A stretch of 15,259 bases of DNA from CAIOSQ01 sp044359885 (GTDB taxonomy: Bacteria; Pseudomonadota; Alphaproteobacteria; CACIAM-22H2). Where the stretch lies: NCBI GenBank assembly GCA_044359885.1, contig JBIKLI010000071.1:1-15259 (forward strand), in the 5' to 3' direction. Positions 8,000 through 14,849 of this stretch are shown piece after piece. The position numbers were made by a program, and so were the translations under genes. The notes below the pieces were generated by a model. The model worked only from the letters and a program-made list of their open reading frames with translations. It was not told the origin of the DNA and did not search any database. Numbering within the stretch: the stretch's first letter is position 1; each line of letters starts with the position of its first letter.

Positions 8000-8015
8000 G
8001 ATACAATATTACATC
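8000..8015 (+). promoter_or_regulatory. Putative Zur operator overlapping the zinc-operon promoter
   Basis: GATACAATATTACATC is an AT-rich imperfect palindrome centred on AATATT (two mismatched positions per half, GATRYAAT form) in an otherwise very GC-rich stretch. It lies 5 bp upstream of the first ATG of the zinc-uptake operon. Proteobacterial Zur sites are AT-rich palindromes of the RYAATRTTRY kind in front of znu genes, so position and shape fit. TACAAT at 8002-8007 could serve as a -10 box; no good -35 is visible. If used, transcription would begin about 6-8 bases before the ATG at 8021, nearly leaderless. The zur gene itself is not in the window. Confidence 0.55.
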
Positions 8016-8020
8016 AGGCG

Positions 8021-8188
8021 ATGACGGTTCATGCCCATCCACATCCCCATCCGCATCCCGCGCCGGACCCGCCGCTTGCCGGGGGCAGCGGGTCGATGCT
8101 GGCCGCTTCGGCGGCGCGACGTCTGGCGCTGGCTGCGGCCTGCGTGGCGGTTCTGTGGCTGGCGGTCCTCTGGGCGCTGGCGTCATGA
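8021..8188 (+). CDS. Small His-Pro-rich single-pass membrane protein, first gene of zinc operon
   Basis: I do not recognise a family. The 55-residue protein starts with a metal-binding-like tract, HAHPHPHPHP (residues 4-13), followed by a Pro/Gly/Ser linker, and ends in one hydrophobic helix (about 35-54, LALAAACVAVLWLAVLWALA). Arg33-Arg34 just before the helix suggests that the His tract faces the cytoplasm. Its TGA overlaps the znuC ATG as ATGA, which indicates translational coupling, and the Zur-like site is 5 bp upstream. The ribosome site is poor (AGG only 2 bases from the ATG), so leaderless translation is possible. A start at 8096 (residue 26) would leave only the hydrophobic peptide. 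Inferred role: zinc chaperone, sensor or accessory of the transporter. It could instead be a translated leader. Coding status rests on the helix, His tract and coupling, not on homology. Confidence 0.6.
   Translation: MTVHAHPHPHPHPAPDPPLAGGSGSMLAASAARRLALAAACVAVLWLAVLWALAS
8031..8060 (+). repeat. Hexanucleotide repeat encoding His-Pro pairs
   Basis: Five imperfect copies of ATCCNC (first copy ATGCCC) run in tandem inside the small ORF and encode the alternating His-Pro tract. Because the unit is six bases, changes in copy number would lengthen or shorten the tract by one His-Pro pair without breaking the frame. Confidence 0.6.
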
Positions 8189-8919
8189 TCGAACTTCGCG
8201 ACGTGACGCTGGCCTATGACCGGCGACCGGCGGTGCATCACCTGTCCGGCCGGTTCGAGACCGGCTCGCTGACGGCGATCGTCGGACCGAACGGGGCAGG
8301 CAAGTCGACCCTGCTCAAGGCGCTGGCCGGCGCCTTGCGCCCGACCGAAGGCAGCCTGGACCTGGGCGGGCTGCGCGCGCGCGACATCGCCTATCTGCCC
8401 CAGCAGGCCAGCCTCGACCGCAGTTTCCCGATCGACGTCGCCGACATCGTCGCGATGGGCGATTTCGGCGTCAGCGGCCTGTTCGGCGCCGTGTCCGGCG
8501 CCGGCCGCCGGCGCGCGCGCGCCGCTCTGGAGGCCGTCGGCCTCGGTGGATTCGAGGCGCGGCCGATCGGGACCCTGTCGGCCGGACAGTTCCAGCGCGT
8601 GCTGTTCGCCCGCATGCTGGTTCAGGACGCGCGGCTCATCCTGCTCGACGAGCCGTTCGCGGCGATCGACCAGCGGACCACCGGCGACCTGCTCGACCTG
8701 GTCGGCCGCTGGCACGCCGAGAAGCGCACCGTGATCGCCGTGCTGCACGACTTCGAGCAGGTCCGCGCGCGGTTTCCCGAGGCGCTCTACCTGGCCCGCG
8801 AGGCTGTCGGCTGGGGGCCGACCGCGAGCGTCCTGACCGCCGCCAACCAACTGCGCGCGCGCTCGATGGCCGAGACCTGGGACCCCGGCGCGGAGATCTG
8901 CGCGCGCGGCGCAGCCTGA
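8185..8919 (+). CDS. znuC: Zinc ABC transporter ATP-binding protein
   Basis: The 244-residue ATPase subunit has all ABC motifs: Walker A GPNGAGKST (34-42), Q-loop LPQQA (71-75), a signature LSAGQFQRV (131-139; Ala replaces the second Gly of LSGGQ), Walker B LILLDEPF (151-158, catalytic E156) and the H-loop His188. It hydrolyses ATP at the cytoplasmic face to drive metal import through the permease next door. The metal is taken as zinc because of the downstream His-loop binding protein and the Zur-like operator; manganese systems share the same ATPase type. The start ATG overlaps the stop of the small His-rich gene (ATGA). Only 6 bp separate its stop from the permease start. The gene would be repressed with the rest of the operon when zinc is plentiful. 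Confidence 0.92.
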   Translation: MIELRDVTLAYDRRPAVHHLSGRFETGSLTAIVGPNGAGKSTLLKALAGALRPTEGSLDLGGLRARDIAYLPQQASLDRSFPIDVADIVAMGDFGVSGLFGAVSGAGRRRARAALEAVGLGGFEARPIGTLSAGQFQRVLFARMLVQDARLILLDEPFAAIDQRTTGDLLDLVGRWHAEKRTVIAVLHDFEQVRARFPEALYLAREAVGWGPTASVLTAANQLRARSMAETWDPGAEICARGAA

Positions 8920-8925
8920 TCGCCG

Positions 8926-9801
8926 ATGCCGGACCCCTACGGCCTTCTGGTCGCCCCCTTCGCCGAGTTCGCCTTCATGCGGCGTGCGCTGGTCGCCAGC
9001 CTCGCCCTGGCGCTGGGCTGCGCGCCGGTCGGCGTGCTGCTGATCCTGCGGCGCATGAGCCTGGTCGGCGACGCGCTGAGCCATGCGATCCTGCCGGGGG
9101 CGGCGATCGCGTTCCTGTTCGCCGGCCTGTCGCTGGGCGCGATGGCGCTGGGCGGGTTCGTCGCCGGGCTGCTCACCGCGCTGGGGGCCGGCGCGCTGTC
9201 GCGGGTGACGGCGCTGCGCGAGGACGCCACATTCGCGGTCTTCTACCTGGTCGCGCTCGCCCTGGGCGTGATGGTCGTGTCGTCGGCCGGATCGGGGGTC
9301 GATCTGCTGCATGTGCTGTTCGGCGCGGCGCTGGCCGTCGACGACACGGCGCTGCTGCTGATCGCCGCGGTCGCCAGCGCGTCGATGCTGGTGGTGGCGG
9401 CGCTGTTCCGCGGCCTGGTGGTCGAGAGCTTCGACCGCGATTTCCTGCGTGTCGGCGGCGGGCCGGACCGGCTGATCCATGCGGTCTTCCTGGTCCTGGT
9501 GGTGGCCAACCTGGTCGCAGCGTTCCTGGCCCTGGGGACGCTGATGGCGATCGGTCTGATGATGCTGCCCGCCGCCGCGGCGCGATCCTGGTCGCGCAGC
9601 GTGGCCGGCATGATCGGCGCGGCGACGGCGCTGGCGGCGCTGTCGGCCTATGCCGGCCTTGTCCTGTCCTTCGCGGCGGACGCGCCTGCGGGGCCGTCGA
9701 TCGTGCTGGCGGCGGGGGCTGCCTATGCCGTGTCGGTCCTGTTCGGACCGGTCGGCGGCCTGGTCGCGCGAACGCTGCCGCGCCGGCACCTGCAAGGTTG
9801 A
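8926..9801 (+). CDS. znuB: Zinc ABC transporter permease (ABC-3 family)
   Basis: The 291-residue protein is strongly hydrophobic, with about eight membrane helices. It carries the ABC-3 family hallmark GDALSHAILPG (48-58) shortly after the first helix and the late motif LGTLMAIGLMMLPAAAAR (203-220). It forms the inner-membrane channel for Zn2+ (or Mn2+) received from the periplasmic binding protein and is energised by the preceding ATPase. The ATG is 6 bp after the znuC stop and its own stop is 13 bp before the binding-protein ATG, so the three are one transcription unit. Length matches the family. Confidence 0.92.
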   Translation: MPDPYGLLVAPFAEFAFMRRALVASLALALGCAPVGVLLILRRMSLVGDALSHAILPGAAIAFLFAGLSLGAMALGGFVAGLLTALGAGALSRVTALREDATFAVFYLVALALGVMVVSSAGSGVDLLHVLFGAALAVDDTALLLIAAVASASMLVVAALFRGLVVESFDRDFLRVGGGPDRLIHAVFLVLVVANLVAAFLALGTLMAIGLMMLPAAAARSWSRSVAGMIGAATALAALSAYAGLVLSFAADAPAGPSIVLAAGAAYAVSVLFGPVGGLVARTLPRRHLQG

Positions 9802-9814
9802 TGGAGAGCCCGAC

Positions 9815-10756
9815 ATGAACATCGCAAGACGCACGGTCCTGTCCCTGCTGCCTCTCGCCCTCGCCGGGGCCGCGCGCGGCGCGCGCGCGCAGCAGCGGCC
9901 GAAGGTGGTCGCGAGCTTCTCGATCCTCGCCGATCTCGTGCGCGAGGTCGCGGGCGACAACGTGGAGATCCGTGCCCTGGTCGGACCGGATGTCGATGCC
10001 CATGGCTTCGCGCCCAGCCCGTCGGATGCGCGCGCGGTCGCGGCGGCCGACCTGTTCGTGGTCAACGGGCTCGGCTTCGACCCCTGGGCCGAGAAGCTCG
10101 GCCGTGCCGCCTCGTTCAAGGGCCGGCTGGCGGTGGCGTCCCGGGGCGTGGCGACGATCCGTGTGCGGGGATCCGGGCATGGCCACAGCCACGGCCACGG
10201 CCATGGTCACGCGCATGGCCGCGACGGCGTCGACCCGCATGTCTGGCAGGATCCGCTGCGTGTGCGCACGATGGTCACGAACATCGCCGAGGATCTGGCG
10301 GCCGTCGACCCCGGCGGCGCCGATGCCTATCGCAACCGGGCCGGGGCCGTGGGCCGGCAACTCGCGGAACTCGACCGGTGGATCCTGGCCGAGCTGGCGC
10401 CGGTCCCGAAGGAACGGCGCAAGATCTTCACCTCCCATGACGCCTTCGCCTATTTCGAGGCGCGCTACGCCGTCGATTTCCGCGCGCCGCGCGGGGTCAA
10501 CATGGAGGCCGAGCCGTCGCCCGCCGATATCGGCCGGATCGTGCGCGAGATCAGGCGCGAGCAGGCGCGGATCGTGTTCCTGGAAAACGTGTCCTCGCCG
10601 CGGCTGATCGAGCAGATCGCCCGCGAGAGCGGCGCGCGGATGGGCGGCAGGCTCTACACCGACGCCCTGTCGGCGCCGGGCGGTCCGGCCTCGACCTATT
10701 TCGACCTGATGCGCCACAACGTCGTGCGGCTGCGCGACGCGATGCTGGCGGAGTGA
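9815..10756 (+). CDS. znuA: Periplasmic zinc-binding protein with His-rich loop
   Basis: The 313-residue cluster A-I solute-binding protein delivers Zn2+ to the permease. Residues 1-25 are a signal peptide with adjacent arginines (ARRTVLSLL), so Tat or Sec export is possible; cleavage is probable after ARA (about residue 25). Expected metal ligands are H63 in DAHGF, H142 in DPHVWQDP, H208 in TSHDAF and D283 in YTDAL. A His at the third position, together with a loop of seven His residues alternating mostly with Gly (122-134), favours zinc over manganese. The loop is coded by hexamer repeats at 10175-10216. Start: the ATG at 9815 has a clear ribosome site, GGAGAG at 9803-9808. The frame is open further up (to 9650), but that part lies inside the permease gene. 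It is the last gene of the operon and ends 15 bp from a convergent gene. Confidence 0.93.
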   Translation: MNIARRTVLSLLPLALAGAARGARAQQRPKVVASFSILADLVREVAGDNVEIRALVGPDVDAHGFAPSPSDARAVAAADLFVVNGLGFDPWAEKLGRAASFKGRLAVASRGVATIRVRGSGHGHSHGHGHGHAHGRDGVDPHVWQDPLRVRTMVTNIAEDLAAVDPGGADAYRNRAGAVGRQLAELDRWILAELAPVPKERRKIFTSHDAFAYFEARYAVDFRAPRGVNMEAEPSPADIGRIVREIRREQARIVFLENVSSPRLIEQIARESGARMGGRLYTDALSAPGGPASTYFDLMRHNVVRLRDAMLAE

Positions 10757-10762
10757 GCGACC

Positions 10763-10799
10763 GGGGCCGGGTCAGCGCGGCACGGCGGCGACCGGCCCC
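10763..10799. terminator. GC-rich stem at convergent gene ends, possible terminator
   Basis: GGGGCCGG (10763-10770) and CCGGCCCC (10792-10799) form a perfect 8-bp stem with a 21-base loop. It begins just past the znuA stop and reaches into the last codons of the convergent VWA gene. No T run follows, so termination is only suggested by the location. Confidence 0.22.
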
Positions 10800-11473
10800 A
10801 GCTCGCGCAGCAGCTTGCGCCGGATCACGCCGGCGAAGTCCACGTAGTCGCGGGCGGAAAGCACGAAGCTGCCGTCGCCGCCGACGACCTCGCGCGCGTA
10901 GTGGCCCTCCAGATCGTCCTCGTGGCTGACCACCGCGAGGCCGTTGATCGTGATGCCGCGCGACACGATCCTGTCCCGCGCGACCGCCGGCGGCGTGCCG
11001 CGATTGGCCGCGCCGTCGCCCGAGACGTCGATCACCCGCCGCCATGCCGCGGCGGGAGCGCCGTCGAGCAGCGCCGCGGCATAGAGCAGCGCGTCGCCGA
11101 TCGCGGTCTCGCCGCCCAGCACCAGGCGCGGCGCCAGGGGCAGCTCGGCCGCGAAGCGCTGCAGATCCTCCTCGGCGCCGAGGATCCGCCAGTCGAAATT
11201 CAGCACCTGCTGCGCGCTGCCCGACCATTCGAACAGCGCCACGGCGATGGCGCCTTCGGTGCCCGCGGCGATGGTGCGCCAAAGCTCGGGATCGGCGAAG
11301 GCCGCGGCGTAGCCTTCGAGCTGCAGATAGAAGTCGTCCATCGTCACCGACGAGGAGGAGTCGATCGCCAGGACCAGGGCGACGTCGACCGGCCGTTCGC
11401 GCGCGTGACCCGCACCGATCGCGGCGAGGGCGATCAGCAGCGCGGCGGCGAGGCGGTGGACGTGGCGCATCAT
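10772..11473 (-). CDS. Exported von Willebrand factor A domain protein (DUF1194)
   Basis: The 233-residue protein starts with a signal peptide (hydrophobic core about 8-21, probable cleavage after GHA, residue 24) and consists almost wholly of a VWA domain. The metal-ion-dependent adhesion site is intact: DSSSS with D38, S40 and S42, T123 in GGETAIGDAL, and the SGDGAAN segment (151-157, D153). It matches the DUF1194 group of proteobacterial proteins, whose function is unknown. Mg2+-dependent protein binding in the periplasm is the usual expectation for the fold. The start could be either of two adjacent ATGs (11473 or 11470), and neither has a strong ribosome site. It is transcribed away from nnr across a 57-bp gap and converges on znuA, so it belongs to neither unit. 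Confidence 0.85.
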   Translation of the reverse strand: MMRHVHRLAAALLIALAAIGAGHARERPVDVALVLAIDSSSSVTMDDFYLQLEGYAAAFADPELWRTIAAGTEGAIAVALFEWSGSAQQVLNFDWRILGAEEDLQRFAAELPLAPRLVLGGETAIGDALLYAAALLDGAPAAAWRRVIDVSGDGAANRGTPPAVARDRIVSRGITINGLAVVSHEDDLEGHYAREVVGGDGSFVLSARDYVDFAGVIRRKLLRELGPVAAVPR

Positions 11474-11530
11474 CGGCTGCAGCTTGGTGGTGGATTGTGG
11501 CAATTTTCGCGTCTGCGGAAGAGGCGACCG
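11474..11530. promoter_or_regulatory. Divergent promoter region between the VWA gene and nnr
   Basis: These 57 bp must hold the start signals of two divergent genes. The centre (about 11491-11508, GATTGTGGCAATTTTC) is visibly richer in A/T than the surroundings. No convincing -10/-35 pair could be placed by eye. AAGAGG at 11519-11524 is a plausible ribosome site for nnr. Confidence 0.35.
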
Positions 11531-13006
11531 ATGCGCGCGGCCCTGGACGAAGCTCTGCTCACCAATGCCGAGATGGCGGCCGCCGACAGGCTGGCGGCCG
11601 CGGGCGGCGTCGCGGTCGACGCGCTGATGCGCGCGGCGGGGATCGCGGTGGCGACCGTGACCGCGTCGCGCTTTCCGCGGGGGCGGGTGCTGGTGCTCTG
11701 CGGCCCCGGCAACAACGGCGGCGACGGCTTCGTCGCGGCGCGTATCCTGGCGGCGCAGGGCCGCGCGGTGCGCGTGGCGGCTCTGGGTCCGCTCGCGGCG
11801 CTGCGCGGCGCCGCGGCCCGCGCGGCGTCGGCCTGGACCGGTCCCGTCGCGGCGCTGGCGCCGGATTGCCTGGACGAGGCGGACATCGTGGTCGATGCGC
11901 TGTTCGGCGCGGGACTGGGGCGCGACATCGACGGCGTGGCGCGCGCCACCATCGAGGCGCTGGCGGCGCGCGGACTGCCCGTGGTCGCGGTCGACGTGCC
12001 CAGCGGTGTCGACGGCGACACCGGCGCGGTGCGCGGCTGTGCCGCCGCGGCGCGCGTGACCGTGACCTTCTTCCGGCGCAAGCCCGGCCACCTGCTGCTT
12101 CCCGGACGCCAGCTCTGCGGCGAGACGCTCTGTGCCGAGATCGGGCTTCCCGCCGGGGTGCTGGCGACCATCGCGCCGCGCTGCTGGCACGATGCGCCGG
12201 CGCTGTGGCGCGCGTGGCTGCCGCGTCCGCGTCCGGCCGACCACAAATTCGCCCGCGGCCATGCCCTGGTCGCCGGCGGTGCGGCGCTGACCGGCGCGGC
12301 GCGGCTCGCGGCGCTGGCAGCGCAGCGCGCAGGGGCCGGGCTCGTCACCATCGCCGCCCCGGCCGCGGCGCTGGATGTCTATCGCGCCAGTTGCGATCCG
12401 GCGTCGATGGTCGAGCCGCTGGGCCCCGAGGGCGAGATCGACGCGGCGCTCGCGGACCCGCGACGCAACGCCATCCTGATCGGCCCGGGCAACGGTGCCG
12501 ACGACGCCACGAGGAGGCGTGTGCGCCGCGTGCTTGCCACCGGCCGCCCGGCGGTGCTCGATGCCGATGCGCTGACCGCCTTCGCGGGATCGGCCCAGGC
12601 CTTGTTCGGGGCGATCGCCGGACCCGTGGTCATGACGCCGCATGGCGGCGAGTTCGCGCGGCTTTTCGCGGCCGGCGGCGACAAGCTGTCGGCCGCGCGC
12701 GCCGCCGCGGCGCTGAGCGGGGCCGTCGTGCTGCTGAAGGGGGCGGACACGGTCGTCGCGGCGCCGGACGGGCGCGCGGCGATCAACGCCAACGCGCCGC
12801 CGGATCTGGCGACGGCCGGCGCCGGCGACGTGCTGGCCGGCACCATCGTCGGTCTGCTGGCCCAGGGCATGCCCGCCTTCGAGGCCGCGGCGGCAGGTGC
12901 CTGGCTGCATGGCGCGGCCGCCGCCGCCGTCGGGCCAGGGCTGATCGCCGGCGACCTGCCGTCGCGCTATCCCGCGCTGCTCGCAGGCTTGCGCGACGAC
13001 GGTTGA
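11531..13006 (+). CDS. nnr: Bifunctional NAD(P)HX epimerase / ADP-dependent dehydratase
   Basis: The 491-residue fusion repairs hydrated NADH and NADPH. The N-terminal YjeF_N half (about 1-215) interconverts the R and S hydrates and shows GPGNNGGDG (58-66), VDALFGAGLGR (121-131) and VDVPSGVDGDTG (154-165). The C-terminal half (about 225-491), a ribokinase-like YjeF_C domain, dehydrates S-NAD(P)HX using ADP (ATP in some species). It shows GPGNG (318-322), DADAL (344-348), TPHGGEFARL (369-378), KGAD (403-406) and ATAGAGDVLAGTI (427-439), where D433 is the expected catalytic Asp. The full length fits the bacterial fused form. Start: the ATG at 11531 follows AAGAGG by 6 bases. A Nudix gene follows 31 bp downstream on the same strand. 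Confidence 0.95.
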   Translation: MRAALDEALLTNAEMAAADRLAAAGGVAVDALMRAAGIAVATVTASRFPRGRVLVLCGPGNNGGDGFVAARILAAQGRAVRVAALGPLAALRGAAARAASAWTGPVAALAPDCLDEADIVVDALFGAGLGRDIDGVARATIEALAARGLPVVAVDVPSGVDGDTGAVRGCAAAARVTVTFFRRKPGHLLLPGRQLCGETLCAEIGLPAGVLATIAPRCWHDAPALWRAWLPRPRPADHKFARGHALVAGGAALTGAARLAALAAQRAGAGLVTIAAPAAALDVYRASCDPASMVEPLGPEGEIDAALADPRRNAILIGPGNGADDATRRRVRRVLATGRPAVLDADALTAFAGSAQALFGAIAGPVVMTPHGGEFARLFAAGGDKLSAARAAAALSGAVVLLKGADTVVAAPDGRAAINANAPPDLATAGAGDVLAGTIVGLLAQGMPAFEAAAAGAWLHGAAAAAVGPGLIAGDLPSRYPALLAGLRDDG

Positions 13007-13037
13007 GCGCTTGCCGCGGCGGGTCCAGACTGGCGCC

Positions 13038-13475
13038 ATGAAACGCGAGTATCCGGACCATCCGATCGTCGGGGTCCTGTCCGTGGTCCGACGTGCCGGC
13101 GCCGTGCTGATCGTGCAGCGCGCCCGGCCGCCGAGCGCCGGCCGCTGGGGTTTCCCGGGCGGGGTCCAGGAACTGGGCGAGACCGTCTTCGAAACGGCGC
13201 GGCGCGAGCTTGCCGAGGAAACCGGGGTCGAGGCCGAGCCTTTCGGATCGCTGCCCGTCCTCGACATCATCCGGCCGGACGGGTCCGGGCGCATCCGGTC
13301 CCACTGGACCCTGGTTCCCGTGCTGTGCGACTGGCGCCGCGGCGACGGGACGCTGTCCGACGAAGTCCTGGCGCTGCGCTGGATCACGCCCGCGGCGATC
13401 TCGACCAGCGGGCTCGACGTCCTGCCGGATCTCGAACGTCTAGCCGCGCTGGCGATGTCCGCCGCGCCGACCTGA
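13038..13475 (+). CDS. Nudix hydrolase (ADP-ribose pyrophosphatase-like)
   Basis: The 145-residue protein has a perfect Nudix box at 42-64 (G42, E48, R56-E57-L58, E60-E61, G63), which binds Mg2+ for hydrolysis of nucleoside diphosphate compounds. The surrounding pattern (VLIVQRARPPSAGRWGFPGG at 23-42, LRWI at 113-116) is like small ADP-ribose/NADH-type Nudix enzymes, but the substrate cannot be fixed. Start: the ATG at 13038 is chosen because homology begins at HPIVGVLSVV; a TTG at 13011 would add nine residues. It sits between nnr and a TPR gene with gaps of 31 and 12 bp, suggesting co-transcription. A role in clearing damaged dinucleotides beside nnr is a neighbourhood inference only. Confidence 0.88.
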   Translation: MKREYPDHPIVGVLSVVRRAGAVLIVQRARPPSAGRWGFPGGVQELGETVFETARRELAEETGVEAEPFGSLPVLDIIRPDGSGRIRSHWTLVPVLCDWRRGDGTLSDEVLALRWITPAAISTSGLDVLPDLERLAALAMSAAPT

Positions 13476-13487
13476 GGACCCCGACCG

Positions 13488-14849
13488 ATGCGCGACGATT
13501 TCGACCTGGAGATCGGCACCTCGTCCGCGGCCTGCGTGGCGGCGCTGTCGGCGGCGCGCGACGCCCATCTGGGCTTCCGGACCGATGCCGCCCGCCATGT
13601 CAACGCGGCCATCGCCGCCGATCCCGATTGCGTGCAGGCGCAGGTCATGAAGGGCTACATGGCCATGCTGCTGTCCAACACGGCCGTGCTGGGGGCGGTC
13701 GATGCGCGCATCGCCGTCGCGCAGCGGGCGGCGGACCGCGCGACGCCACGCGAGCGGCTGCATCTGGCGGCGCTCGAAGCCTGGCGCGCCGGGCGCGGCG
13801 ACGCCGCCTGCGCAGCCTGGGAGCAGATCCTGGCCGCGCATCCGCGCGATCTGACCGCGCTGCGGCTCGCCCATTTCGCCTATTTCTGGAACGCCGGCGA
13901 CGCGGCGGCGATGCGTGCCTCGGTCGAACGCGTGCTGCCGCATTGGACCGACGGCATGGCGGGGCAGGGCTGGGTCCTTGGCATGCATGGCTTCGCCTGC
14001 GAGGAGACCGGCGATCTCGATCTGGGCGAAGACCAGGCCCGTCGGGCGGCGGCGACCGCGCCCGACGATCTATGGGCGGTGCATGCGGTGGCACATGTCC
14101 TGGAGATGCGCGGCCGCCACGAGGCGGGTGCCGCCTGGATCGCGGCGGCCGGGCCGCGCCTGGACGGCGCCACCAATTTCCGCTTCCACCTGGCTTGGCA
14201 CCGCGCGCTTTTCCTGCTGGAGGCCGGGGCGCGGGACGAGATGCTGGCGGTTTACGACGCCAGCGTGCGCGACCACGGCTCCCCGCTGGTCCAGGGCCAG
14301 CCCGATCTCTACATCGACATCCAGAACGCGGCCTCGCTGCTGCTGCGCCTGGAACTTCTGGGTGTCGATGTCGGCGGGCGCTGGCGCGAGCTCGCCGACA
14401 AGGCCGTGGCGCGGATCGGCGATCATCTGGTCCCCTTCACCCTGCCGCATTGGGCCATGGCGCTGGCTGCGGCAGGCCGCCGGGAGGATTGCGCGGCGCT
14501 GCTCGCGTCGATGCGTGCCCATGCGGCCACCGCGCCGGGCGATGCGGGCCGGACGATCGCGGAACTGGCGCTGCCGGCGGCGACCGCCGTCATCGCGCAC
14601 CGGCACGGCGACCATGCCGCCGCGCTCGCGGCGCTGCTGCCGGTCAGGCACGAACTGGCGCAGCTGGGCGGGAGCCACGCCCAGCGCGACATCCTGTGGC
14701 AGGTCATGGTGGATGCGGCCTGCCGGTCCGGCGACGCGGCGCTGGCGCACCGTCTGGCCGGCGAAGTGGCGGCGGCGCGCGCGCCCTGGCCGGTTCCCGG
14801 CTTCTATCGCGCCGTGCTCACGCGATCGGCAGGTCCGTGCGGTACTTGA
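13488..14849 (+). CDS. TPR protein of the TTC38 family
   Basis: The 453-residue protein is built of helical TPR-like repeats and resembles animal tetratricopeptide repeat protein 38 along its length. The family-like pieces are RERLHLAALEAWRAG (88-102), AWEQILAAHPRDLTALRL (110-127), HAVAHVLEMRGRHEAG (199-214) and LGGSHAQRDILWQ (394-406), all with recognisable counterparts in the human protein as I recall it. The molecular function of the family is not known; protein-protein binding is the usual TPR role. No signal peptide or membrane helix is seen, so it is probably cytoplasmic. The ATG is preceded by GAGGA (13475-13479), which overlaps the Nudix stop, so translational coupling is likely. The last 10 codons overlap the convergent Lrp gene and may be a read-through extension beyond the family C-terminus. 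Confidence 0.82.
   Translation: MRDDFDLEIGTSSAACVAALSAARDAHLGFRTDAARHVNAAIAADPDCVQAQVMKGYMAMLLSNTAVLGAVDARIAVAQRAADRATPRERLHLAALEAWRAGRGDAACAAWEQILAAHPRDLTALRLAHFAYFWNAGDAAAMRASVERVLPHWTDGMAGQGWVLGMHGFACEETGDLDLGEDQARRAAATAPDDLWAVHAVAHVLEMRGRHEAGAAWIAAAGPRLDGATNFRFHLAWHRALFLLEAGARDEMLAVYDASVRDHGSPLVQGQPDLYIDIQNAASLLLRLELLGVDVGGRWRELADKAVARIGDHLVPFTLPHWAMALAAAGRREDCAALLASMRAHAATAPGDAGRTIAELALPAATAVIAHRHGDHAAALAALLPVRHELAQLGGSHAQRDILWQVMVDAACRSGDAALAHRLAGEVAAARAPWPVPGFYRAVLTRSAGPCGT

Noticed and set aside
8031..8060. Tandem hexamers as a possible CRISPR-like or iteron array
   Set aside because: There are no spacers, the unit is only six bases and it encodes a regular His-Pro tract in frame; it is a coding repeat.
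8031..8219. Alternative 62-codon plus-strand ORF starting at 8031
   Set aside because: It overlaps the start of znuC by 35 bases and has an Arg/Trp-rich composition with no motif; the 8021 frame has a proper helix and an ATGA junction instead.
8029..10119. Minus-strand open frame of about 700 codons across the zinc operon
   Set aside because: It is antisense to znuC, znuB and znuA, all of which have clear family motifs; its composition is Arg/Gln/His-rich.
11474..13648. Upstream extension of the VWA gene frame, about 725 codons
   Set aside because: It is antisense to nnr and the Nudix gene; the signal peptide starting at 11473 marks the true N-terminus.
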